Assembly: GCA_938008925.1 (NCBI GenBank)
Contig: CALLIQ010000526.1
Span: forward strand, 1-8,182
Length of the DNA: 8,182 bases
Direction of reading: 5' to 3'
Origin: an uncultured Acidimicrobiales bacterium
Lineage (GTDB): Bacteria; Actinomycetota; Acidimicrobiia; Acidimicrobiales; SZUA-35
The position numbers and the translations under genes are program-made. Positions 1-6,339 of the stretch are shown piece by piece. Position 1 is the first letter of the stretch, and the number at the start of each line of letters is the position of its first letter. Under the pieces are notes generated by a model that worked only from the letters and a program-made list of their open reading frames with translations, was not told the origin of the DNA and did not search any database.

Positions 1-68
1 CAACGGCGGGGGCAACCGTCGAACGACGATGCCGACGACGGGGAGAGATGGGCGGGTGCCTCAGCCAT
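1..68 (-). CDS. RecB-like PD-(D/E)XK nuclease, N-terminal fragment cut by the window edge
   Basis: Only the first 22 codons are inside the window. From the ATG at 68 they read MAEAPAHLSPSSASSFDGC followed by PRR. The pattern LSPSxxxxFxxCPRR is the usual opening of RecB-family/Cas4-like PD-(D/E)XK exonuclease domains in actinobacteria, where the Cys is often the first ligand of an iron-sulfur cluster; that part is family knowledge. The catalytic residues lie outside the window, so function is inferred from this short motif. A second in-frame ATG at 77 would add three residues, and an in-frame TGA lies ten codons upstream of that ATG, so the start is confined to this region. No strong Shine-Dalgarno sequence precedes either ATG. 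The gene lies 93 bases downstream of the TPM-type gene on the same strand and may be co-transcribed with it. Confidence 0.6.
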   Translation of the reverse strand, partial: MAEAPAHLSPSSASSFDGCPRR

Positions 69-96
69 GGAAACCATCTTGACGGAGCGGTGTGAC

Positions 97-144
97 AGTC
101 ACATGGATGGGCACACGGATCGGCACACCGACGGGCACACCGAT
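97..144. repeat. Degenerate tandem repeat, four 12-bp units
   Basis: Four consecutive 12-mers (97-108, 109-120, 121-132, 133-144) share the core GGCACACcGAt: agtcacatggat, gggcacacggat, cggcacaccgac, gggcacaccgat. The array fills much of the 93-base gap between the stop of the TPM-type gene and the start of the nuclease fragment. Read on the minus strand in one frame it would give a VPIx-type repeat, but no gene with that frame is supported. The role is unknown. It could be slipped-strand debris or a spacer carrying regulatory sites. Confidence 0.55.
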
Positions 145-161
145 GATCACGGCACAGCGTC

Positions 162-1496
162 TCAACGCCGCCGCCGCAACACGCCGCCGCCGGGTCCGCC
201 GATGCCACCCGAGCTCGAACCGAAGCCACCGCCGAAACCGCCTCGGCGCTGGGAGCGGCGCGACGTTCCGCCTCGACTGATGCCGCCGAGCAGCATGGAT
301 GCGACGACGCTCATGAGCATGCGGCCCATGCCGCCGGCGAGCATGCCGCCGAGGCCGCCACCGCTCGATCGGGTCGACCGGCGCTGGCGCTGGTGCGTCG
401 AGGAAGGCGACGATCGCCGATTCACGTCGGACGGATCGCCGAGCGGGGGAACGGTCCGGCCTCGACGGGTGACGGTCGGGCGCTCCTGCGCCGCCGGTGG
501 ATCGATTCGATCGTCGGCCGACGGTGGGGGCGGGGGTTCGAGGTCGGCCGGTGATGCCGGGGCCGGTCTGCCGTCGAGGGTCGCCTCGATCACTTCGAAC
601 TGCCACTCCGCCTCGTCGATCCGATCGTCGAGACGGTCGACCTCCTCGGCCGTGGCGGCCGCGTCGATCGACTGGCTGACGTCCTGATAGGTGGAGCTGG
701 CCTTCTCGTAGGTTCGGATCATCTCCGGGTCGCCGGCGGCGATGACTCGATCACCGAGGTCGATGACCCGGTCGGCGTTGTTCTTGAGCTGTTCTCGAAT
801 CTCGAGCCGGTCGGCCTCCATGTTGGCCTCGAGCTGCTTGCGAGAGCGGCGGCGCCCGCTCAAGAACCGGAGTCCGAAGAAGGCGAGAAGGCCGAGGACG
901 ATCAGGAGGATCCAGGGGAAGCCCGATGAGCTCGATGAGCTGGCGGATTCCCCAGAGGTGCTGCCGGCCTCGCCCGATGCGGTGGTGGTGTTCGTGGTGA
1001 GGTCGCCGTCGATCGCACCCGTGATCGTGTCGGTCACCAAGTCGAGGCCGCCGGCCTCGTCGCCAATGGCGAAGAGCTCTCGGGCGTTCTGGCCGGCCTC
1101 TGTGCCGTTGTCGCCCCGGGAGGTGACCCACACGCTGTCGTTGTTCAGCACGACGATGGACCGGTAGCTCGAGTCGATTTGGACCAGGTACTGGGCGAGC
1201 GACGTCGCGATCTGCTCGGCGTCGTTGCCACCTTGGTCGAGCCACACGAAGCCGATGTCTGCGGCGTTGGCTCGGTCGATCGCTCCTTCGAGCTCGGCGT
1301 CGACGGTCTTCTCGACGAACCGGCCCGTCTGATCGACCTCGTCGCCGACGTCGTCGATGGACTGAGCAGCCGCCGGCCCGACGAATCCGAGGGTCACCGC
1401 AATGAGCACTGCGATGAGGGAGAGGATTTGCCGCCCTGCGCGATTCGAAGGAGTCGTTCGATTCAACACGGGCCTGAGCCTACCGAGCCCACCCAT
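162..1496 (-). CDS. TPM-domain-like secreted, membrane-anchored protein
   Basis: This 444-residue protein (from ATG 1496) has a signal peptide ending near PAAA-QS (residues 41-46). Residues ~47-165 form an extracytoplasmic segment that looks like a TPM domain: a helical start, then IGFVWLDQ and SIVVLNNDSVWVTSRG strands. An S/T/G-rich linker follows (168-192), then one membrane helix (194-212, PWILLIVLGLLAFFGLRFL), a basic RRRSRK stop-transfer, a charged coiled-coil-like region (218-305), a Pro-rich stretch and a Gly-rich tail ending GGPGGGVLRRRR. This order matches actinobacterial TPM-domain proteins, whose biochemical role is mostly unknown, although some relatives have phosphatase activity or take part in photosystem repair. 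A GTG start at 1469 (435 aa) gives a neater signal peptide and is a real alternative. Opening the frame further to 1640 would overlap the upstream gene by 70 bases and has an implausible Arg/Pro-rich leader. The gene is 74 bases downstream of the DUF1501 stop, so it may be in the same operon. Confidence 0.75.
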   Translation of the reverse strand: MGGLGRLRPVLNRTTPSNRAGRQILSLIAVLIAVTLGFVGPAAAQSIDDVGDEVDQTGRFVEKTVDAELEGAIDRANAADIGFVWLDQGGNDAEQIATSLAQYLVQIDSSYRSIVVLNNDSVWVTSRGDNGTEAGQNARELFAIGDEAGGLDLVTDTITGAIDGDLTTNTTTASGEAGSTSGESASSSSSSGFPWILLIVLGLLAFFGLRFLSGRRRSRKQLEANMEADRLEIREQLKNNADRVIDLGDRVIAAGDPEMIRTYEKASSTYQDVSQSIDAAATAEEVDRLDDRIDEAEWQFEVIEATLDGRPAPASPADLEPPPPPSADDRIDPPAAQERPTVTRRGRTVPPLGDPSDVNRRSSPSSTHQRQRRSTRSSGGGLGGMLAGGMGRMLMSVVASMLLGGISRGGTSRRSQRRGGFGGGFGSSSGGIGGPGGGVLRRRR

Positions 1497-1570
1497 CGCC
1501 AGCCCGCCGAAGGTCTCAGCTCCCCGCGAACGCTCGCGGACGAGCGTAGGCGGCCGACGACGCCCGCCGG

Positions 1571-2917
1571 TCAGCTCGTGATCAGGCCGAGGGGTGCTGG
1601 TTCGTCCGGGAGGACCGATGCGGCCTCGACGCCGAGCCACTCCTCGGCGAGCGAGGCCAGATAGCGGTCGAATCCGACCGTCGTCGCCAGGTTCCCGTCT
1701 TCGTCGAGTTCGTCGAGTGGTGAGGCCTCGCCGATGATGCGTTCGGCCGTTGGACCAGCGACCAGCATCGACGACGCCGAGCCGTGATCGAGACCTCGCT
1801 CGTTCTCCGCCACACGCCGACCGAACTCACTGATCGTCGCGACGAGTACCTGGTCGGCCATGCCCGCGTCGTCGATGCGCCGCAGGAAGCCGTCGACGGC
1901 GACGTCGAGCTGACCCATGAGATCGTCGTGGCGATACATGTGACCCTCGTGGGTGTCGAAGTCGCCGTGGCTCGCATAGACGACGCGCGTGCCGACGTCG
2001 GCGGCGAGGAGATCCGACGCCAGGTAGAGCTGGCGTCCGAGATCGCCGCCCGATTCGAGCATCGGGTCATCCCAGTCGACCTCTTCGTCGTCGCCGCCGC
2101 CGAGGCGGTCGGCGAGGTCGATGAGGGTGTCGAAGGCGGCCGGAACCATGCCGGACATCCTCGCGACCTCGTCGGAGTAGCCGGTGATGGGGGAGAAGGA
2201 CGACACGAGATCTCGGTAGGCATCGGCATCGGTCCAGTCGTTCTCCTCCAGGAACCAAAGGGCGTCCATGCCGGACAGCGCGAGCGTCGATGCCGCCGTG
2301 TTGACGAAGTGCGGTGTCGGGCCCGCCATCGATGCGCCGACGAGGACGCCGCCGTCGTCGAGCGCATCGGTGAGCCGTCCGAGGAATCCGGTTCGCTGGT
2401 TCGCTGCCCCGGTCGCGTCGCCTCGTTCCCATCGTTCGGTCATGGCGAAGTGGCTGAGATCGCCATCGGCCGCTGGGCCGACGCCTTCGACGACGGTCAC
2501 ACCTCGAGCGTCGAGCCTGGCGAGGTTCGGGTTGAGGGCGAGCCGATCGTTCACGGCCAGCACATCGGCGTCGTCGTGCGCGAGATTCGGCCGGAGGTCG
2601 TAGTAGATCGGGTCATCCGCCGGAATCGCGGTCGACAATCCGTCGTTGCCGCCCTGGAGGTCGATCACGACGAGGATCCGCCCGTCGACTCGGCCGGGCA
2701 CGAGGCGCCCCGTGGGTTCGATCGGCGTGGTGTTCGGATCGGTGGATCCGAGCGTCGTGCTCGGCGCGCCGAAGGTCGGCGAGGTCGAACACGCGGCGAG
2801 GAGCGACCCGCCAGCCGTGAGGGCGCCGGTGGCCACGGCCTGGTTGAGGAACGCGCGCCGTGTGAGCGAGCTGCGAGTCGGTCGGGGCTGTTCTTGGGAG
2901 GTGGATCGGCGTGTCAT
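1571..2917 (-). CDS. DUF1501 family protein, Tat-exported lipoprotein
   Basis: This 448-residue protein belongs to DUF1501, a family related to the alkaline phosphatase/sulfatase fold. The N-terminus carries a twin-arginine signal (TRRAFL, residues 19-24), a hydrophobic stretch and a lipobox LAAC with Cys43, so it should be folded in the cytoplasm, exported by Tat and lipid-anchored outside. Family motifs are intact: LQGGNDGL (87-94), SHFAMTERW (155-163), GDFDTHEGH (318-326) and EFGRRVAENERGLDHG (364-379). These hold the His, Asp and Glu residues expected to bind metal. The substrate is unknown. The ATG at 2917 overlaps the upstream DUF1800 stop as ATGA, with GGAG 11 bases ahead, so this start is preferred over the in-frame ATG at 3052, which would need a 45-residue Arg/Pro-rich leader inside the DUF1800 gene. 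DUF1800-DUF1501 pairs recur in many bacteria and are presumed to act together. Confidence 0.93.
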   Translation of the reverse strand: MTRRSTSQEQPRPTRSSLTRRAFLNQAVATGALTAGGSLLAACSTSPTFGAPSTTLGSTDPNTTPIEPTGRLVPGRVDGRILVVIDLQGGNDGLSTAIPADDPIYYDLRPNLAHDDADVLAVNDRLALNPNLARLDARGVTVVEGVGPAADGDLSHFAMTERWERGDATGAANQRTGFLGRLTDALDDGGVLVGASMAGPTPHFVNTAASTLALSGMDALWFLEENDWTDADAYRDLVSSFSPITGYSDEVARMSGMVPAAFDTLIDLADRLGGGDDEEVDWDDPMLESGGDLGRQLYLASDLLAADVGTRVVYASHGDFDTHEGHMYRHDDLMGQLDVAVDGFLRRIDDAGMADQVLVATISEFGRRVAENERGLDHGSASSMLVAGPTAERIIGEASPLDELDEDGNLATTVGFDRYLASLAEEWLGVEAASVLPDEPAPLGLITS

Positions 2918-4212
2918 GCGAGGTTGAACTCCGGTGAAGAGAGTGCGAGGCGCCACCGCAGGCGGGCGATGCCGAGGTCGTCGAGGCCTTCCCGGCTGCC
3001 CGCGGCGCGTAGAGCGTCGCTGGTTGCTTGGGTGACGTCGTGCAGGCCGCATCGATCGAGGATCTCGTCGACCGCCAGCGCTGTGTCGGCCGCGCTGCCC
3101 TCACCGATCTGCCAAAGGGTCGAGGCTCGGTTGAGCATCGATCCGCCGGACAACCAGCGGTCGTCGTCTGGCCATCCCGCCACGTTCGGAGGGAGGTAGG
3201 GCGCCTGGCCGAGATCGGCGAACTGCCACACGTTCTCGGGCGTCGGGAGCTCGAGCGCGGTCAGCGTGGCGAGCGACCACTCGAAGGCGGTCCTCGGTCG
3301 GGTCCAGCGAGCGTCGGCGAACTCTTCGGAGCGCAGGATGCGAGCGACCAGCGGCTTGATCTCGAGATCCTCCGCCTGCCACCACTCGCCGAGCGCAGCT
3401 GCACCGGCCTCGTCGAGGTGGGTACCGACGAGATGTCGCCACACCTTGGCCGAGACGCGGGCCGCCGTGGCCGGGTGATCGCACAGTCGATCCACGATCG
3501 ACGCCGTGTCCCAGTCGGCCTGCTCGCCGAGGAAGATCATCGGCGCCAGGAAGGCGTGTGAGCGTTCGAACCGGACGACGTTGGTGTCGTCGTCGACGAC
3601 CCATCCGGCGAGTGCTCGCGAGGCGGCTCGGACGTCGTCTTGGGTGTAGTTGCCTCGGCCGATCGTGAAGAGCTCCATGAGCTCGCGACCGAGGTTCTCG
3701 TTCGGGTTGGAGGCCATCGAGTAGTGGCCGTCGAGGTAGTGGAGGAGCGCGCCGTCGACCACGTAGGCCTGGAGCATGGTCCGGTAGTTGCCGAGCGCAT
3801 TGGTTCGCAGCAGGTCGATCTGCGGAGCGATCAGGGCGTTCTCGGTCTTGTAGACGTTGGTCGTGAGGTGCGTGTGCCAGAACCAGGCCATGCGTTCGCC
3901 GAGGCCGTTGTCGTCGTCGAGCATGCGGTCGATCCACCAGGTGACCGCATCGCCCCAATCCTCGCTCTGTGGCGCCGACCCGGTCGGCTCGGGGCCGTCG
4001 AGCAGGGATTCGACGGCGTCACCCCACGAACGTGAGGCCAGCTCGTCGATCCGCCTCGCCGACGGAGACAACGTGGCCCGACGGGCCAGGTGGGCGGCGC
4101 TGGCCTTGGTCGGATCGAGTTCGAGCACGTTCGACCGAGTGGCTCCGCTGAGGGGCGCGGTGCTCTGGGCGGAACCGACACGGCTCCGGGAGGCGAATCG
4201 ACGAGTGAGCAT
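2914..4212 (-). CDS. DUF1800 family protein
   Basis: This 432-residue protein shows the conserved DUF1800 signatures in order: ATLSPSARRIDEL near residues 46-58, MAWFWHTHL (108-116), NPNENLGRELMELFTIG with YTQDDV and ALAGW (169-204), PPNVAGWP (341-348) and a C-terminal LALSSPEFN (422-430). Family function is not established. Members usually sit beside DUF1501 genes, as here. The ATG at 4212 is preceded by AAGG with an 8-base gap, a good ribosome binding site. The N-terminus (MLTRRFASRSRVGSAQS) is basic but has no hydrophobic segment, so no signal peptide is seen although the partner is a Tat lipoprotein. The first gene of a minus-strand operon, it starts 20 bases from the four-site palindrome at 4232-4280, which is shared with the divergent two-component genes. 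Confidence 0.93.
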   Translation of the reverse strand: MLTRRFASRSRVGSAQSTAPLSGATRSNVLELDPTKASAAHLARRATLSPSARRIDELASRSWGDAVESLLDGPEPTGSAPQSEDWGDAVTWWIDRMLDDDNGLGERMAWFWHTHLTTNVYKTENALIAPQIDLLRTNALGNYRTMLQAYVVDGALLHYLDGHYSMASNPNENLGRELMELFTIGRGNYTQDDVRAASRALAGWVVDDDTNVVRFERSHAFLAPMIFLGEQADWDTASIVDRLCDHPATAARVSAKVWRHLVGTHLDEAGAAALGEWWQAEDLEIKPLVARILRSEEFADARWTRPRTAFEWSLATLTALELPTPENVWQFADLGQAPYLPPNVAGWPDDDRWLSGGSMLNRASTLWQIGEGSAADTALAVDEILDRCGLHDVTQATSDALRAAGSREGLDDLGIARLRWRLALSSPEFNLA

Positions 4213-4231
4213 GCCGACGACCTTGATCGCT

Positions 4232-4280
4232 CGATCATGAAGCGATCGTGAAGTGGCGCTTCATCTTTGCTTCATGATCG
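4232..4280. promoter_or_regulatory. Four-site palindromic operator, probably for the adjacent OmpR-type regulator
   Basis: Four octamers resembling ATGAAGCG lie symmetrically about position 4256. ATGAAGCG (4237-4244) and GTGAAGTG (4248-4255) are direct repeats with an 11-bp period. CGCTTCAT (4257-4264) and TGCTTCAT (4268-4275) are the same word inverted, again 11 bp apart. The outer arms CGATCATGAAGC (4232-4243) and GCTTCATGATCG (4269-4280) are a perfect 12-bp inverted repeat. Overall 19 of 24 mirrored pairs are complementary. Direct repeats with an 11-bp period are the known binding mode of OmpR/PhoB-class winged-helix dimers. The site sits between divergent starts at 4212 and 4316, so it can serve both promoters. 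The protein-site assignment is inference. Confidence 0.8.
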
Positions 4281-4286
4281 CCCGGC

Positions 4287-4292
4287 TGTAAT
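4287..4292 (+). promoter_or_regulatory. Possible -10 element for the two-component operon
   Basis: TGTAAT matches the sigma-A type -10 consensus at 5 of 6 positions in an otherwise GC-rich stretch. It lies 11 bases after the last operator octamer, so the octamer would occupy the -35 position, the usual arrangement for a class II activator of the PhoB type. A start site would fall near 4298-4300, which argues against translation beginning at the TTG at 4298. Confidence 0.45.
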
Positions 4293-4315
4293 GGGCGTTG
4301 GAGATGAAACCGAAG

Positions 4316-5050
4316 ATGCGACGCAGGCCGATCTCATACGACACACTGGAACGAGTGCGCTTGCTCCTGGTCGAAGACGACGCTCCTCTTGCGACGGTGA
4401 TCGAGCGTGGTCTCGTCGAGGAAGGACACGCCGTCGACCGCTCCGGGACGGTCGCCGATGCCACCGAGCACCTGCGACTCAACGAGTACGACCTCATCGT
4501 CCTCGACCTCGGCCTGCCAGACGGCGACGGCGTCGATCTGTGCCGGACCGTCCGATCGAGTGCGGATCCCGGCGCGGCGGCAACCCCGATTCTGATGCTC
4601 ACCGCACGCGATGGGATCGCCGATCGAGTCCAGGGACTCGATGCCGGAGCCGACGACTATCTCCCGAAACCCTTCGCCTATCCCGAGCTCGCCGCCCGCG
4701 TCCGCGCGCTGCTCCGCCGCCCCAAGGCAACCGCTTCGCCGATCCTCGAAGTCGGCGACGTCACGCTCGATCCCGCCGCCCACACCGTGCTGCGGGGCGC
4801 CATCATGGTGCCCTTGACCGCTCGCGAGTTCTCGTTGCTCGACTATCTGATGCGCCACGCCGACGAGGTCTGTCGTCGCGAACAGCTCCTCGATCACGTC
4901 TGGGATGCGAACTACGACGGGCTGTCGAACGTCGTCGACGTGCACATCGCGAACCTCCGACGAAAACTCGACCTGCCCGGCGCTGACGATCCGATCGAGA
5001 CGGTGCGCGGCGTCGGCTACCGGATGAATCGGTCGGGGACGGCGACGTGA
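4316..5050 (+). CDS. OmpR/PhoB-family response regulator
   Basis: The gene encodes a receiver domain followed by a winged-helix DNA-binding domain. From ATG 4316 it has 244 residues. LLLVEDD opens the receiver, the phospho-acceptor is Asp64 in LIVLDLGLP, the switch Thr is in LMLTARD, and Lys118 is in the PKPF motif. The C-terminal domain has LTAREFSLLDYL, REQLLDHVW, NVVDVHIANLRRKL and IETVRGVGYRM, all standard for OmpR-type effectors. The start is uncertain. TTG 4298 and ATG 4304 extend it but lie close to the predicted transcription start. ATG 4316 has GGAG 12 bases upstream. GTG 4355 gives the canonical opening VRLLLVEDD (231 aa) with only a GGA close by. The stop overlaps the kinase start by 4 bp (GTGA), so the pair is translationally coupled. 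It probably binds the palindrome at 4232-4280 and regulates both its own operon and the divergent DUF1800 operon. Confidence 0.93.
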   Translation: MRRRPISYDTLERVRLLLVEDDAPLATVIERGLVEEGHAVDRSGTVADATEHLRLNEYDLIVLDLGLPDGDGVDLCRTVRSSADPGAAATPILMLTARDGIADRVQGLDAGADDYLPKPFAYPELAARVRALLRRPKATASPILEVGDVTLDPAAHTVLRGAIMVPLTAREFSLLDYLMRHADEVCRREQLLDHVWDANYDGLSNVVDVHIANLRRKLDLPGADDPIETVRGVGYRMNRSGTAT

Positions 5051-6216
5051 TCGCCGATCGAAGCCGGTGGTTGATCTCGCTCGCCGCCGCGCTCGTCGCG
5101 CTGGCGTTCGTCGCTCCCTTCGCGCTCAACGGATACCGGGCAGACCGTGACCGGGCGAAGGACGACACCTACTTCGAAGCGAAGAGCCGCATCGAACAGA
5201 CGATGATCGCCTGGCGCATCGGCGACGAGATGCCGGGCAACGTCTGGTTCTCGAACCCCGAGAGCGGCTGGTTCGAACCAATGGGCGACACGTGGACCGA
5301 GCCGCAGGTGACCGCTCTCACCGAGCCGGTGATCGATGGTGGTGAGTTCGTCAGGGAGTACGAGTTCGACGGCCGCTGGACGGCCGTCGCGGTCGGCCTC
5401 GACGACGAGACCGCCCTGCTCGCCGTGGTCAACCGCGACTGGGAAGACGGTGAGATCGCGAACGCTCGGTTGCGCTGGATCGCCTCGGCGCTCGCCGTGA
5501 GCCTGCTGGCCGGCGGCGTCGGCTGGTGGCTGGTCGGTCGGAGCCGGCGTCCGGTCGACCGGGCCCACAACGTCAACCGTGACTTCATCGCCGATGCCGC
5601 CCATGAGCTGCGCACCCCGCTCGCGGTGATTCAAGCCTCCGCCGGTCATGCGTTGGCCCGAGATCGCGAAGCGGATGACTATCGCGAGTCGCTCGAGGAG
5701 ATCTTGGCGGCGAGCGAACGCGCCGGATCCTCGGTGGGCGCCCTGCTCGAGTTCGCACGTCTCGAGGCCGGCCAAGCCAGCCCTCGCCTCGCCCCGCTCC
5801 GTCTGGATCTCCTCGCGGAGGAAGTCGTGTCGGCCACGAGGGTCGACGGGTGCACGGTCACCGCCGAGGTCGTCGACGGCGTTGTGGTCGACGCCGACTA
5901 CGGGCTCGTCCGTCAGGCCGTCGACAACATCGTGCGCAACGCGGCTGCCCGGTCGAGCAATGTCACCGTGACCACGTCGATGGAGACGGTGCACGCCGTC
6001 ATCGAGGTGGCCGACGACGGCCCGGGGTTCGATCCGGGCATGATCGACCACGTCTTCGAGCGATTTCGGCGAGGCGACCGGTCCGGATCGGCCGGTCTCG
6101 GTATGGCGATCGCCAGGACGATCGTCGATCTGCACGGCGGGACCTGTTCGGCCGCCAACCGTGACGAGGGCGGTGCGCTCGTCACGGTGCGCCTCCCGTA
6201 CAAGCCGAAGGTCTAG
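5047..6216 (+). CDS. Sensor histidine kinase, partner of the preceding response regulator
   Basis: This 389-residue kinase has a membrane helix at ~8-28, an extracytoplasmic sensor of about 115 residues (30-142, not recognised as a known domain and rich in Trp, Asp and Glu), and a second helix at ~143-163. The H-box FIADAAHELRTPLAVI has the phospho-acceptor His186. The ATP-binding core follows: N-box VDNIVRNAA (292-300), G1 DDGPGF (323-328), F-box FERF (337-340) and G2 GSAGLGMAIA (347-356). Only about 15 residues separate the second helix from the dimerisation helix, so no HAMP domain fits. The GTG start at 5047 overlaps the regulator stop (GTGA) and has GGGGA seven bases upstream. With the regulator it forms a complete two-component system; the signal is unknown. 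Confidence 0.93.
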   Translation: MIADRSRWLISLAAALVALAFVAPFALNGYRADRDRAKDDTYFEAKSRIEQTMIAWRIGDEMPGNVWFSNPESGWFEPMGDTWTEPQVTALTEPVIDGGEFVREYEFDGRWTAVAVGLDDETALLAVVNRDWEDGEIANARLRWIASALAVSLLAGGVGWWLVGRSRRPVDRAHNVNRDFIADAAHELRTPLAVIQASAGHALARDREADDYRESLEEILAASERAGSSVGALLEFARLEAGQASPRLAPLRLDLLAEEVVSATRVDGCTVTAEVVDGVVVDADYGLVRQAVDNIVRNAAARSSNVTVTTSMETVHAVIEVADDGPGFDPGMIDHVFERFRRGDRSGSAGLGMAIARTIVDLHGGTCSAANRDEGGALVTVRLPYKPKV

Positions 6217-6218
6217 TC

Positions 6219-6328
6219 CCCGTTCTGGAGACCCTGCGCCCCTCGCATCCCGTTCTGGAGACTCACCGACCCGCTCGCAGCGCGATTCGTCCCCAGAACG
6301 CGACCCGTGGCGCGGCGGGCCTCCAGAA
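6219..6328. repeat. Cluster of CGTTCTGG(AG) repeats between convergent genes
   Basis: CCCGTTCTGGAGAC occurs twice as an exact 14-bp direct repeat (6219-6232 and 6249-6262, 30 bp apart). The core returns inverted as CCAGAACG (6293-6300) and CTCCAGAA (6321-6328). All four copies lie in or beside the 123-base gap between the kinase stop (6216) and the stop of the small membrane-protein gene (6340). The inverted copies could pair with the direct ones in RNA of either strand, but there is no U-tract, so a classical intrinsic terminator is not shown. Nothing else was recognised in this gap. Confidence 0.6.
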
Positions 6329-6339
6329 GGCGGTCGAGG

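Noticed and set aside
61..606. Minus-strand open frame ending in a VPIx-type repeat
   Set aside because: Most of it overlaps the TPM-type gene in another frame with Arg/Pro-rich nonsense composition. The repeat is explained by the 12-bp DNA repeat, and the real nuclease start uses a different frame.
1784..3199. Long plus-strand open frame (471 codons) opposite the DUF1501 and DUF1800 genes
   Set aside because: It is antisense to two genes with clear family motifs. Its Val/Glu/Asp/Arg-rich product is the usual shadow of G/C-ending codons, and no domain is visible.
4267..4986. Plus-strand open frame of 239 codons overlapping the response regulator
   Set aside because: It is an out-of-frame, Arg/Pro-rich shadow; the real frame has a complete receiver and winged-helix domain.
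6301..6320. Short CCCG...CGGG stem as a possible terminator after the kinase gene
   Set aside because: The stem is only four base pairs with no U-tract, below what would support a terminator call.
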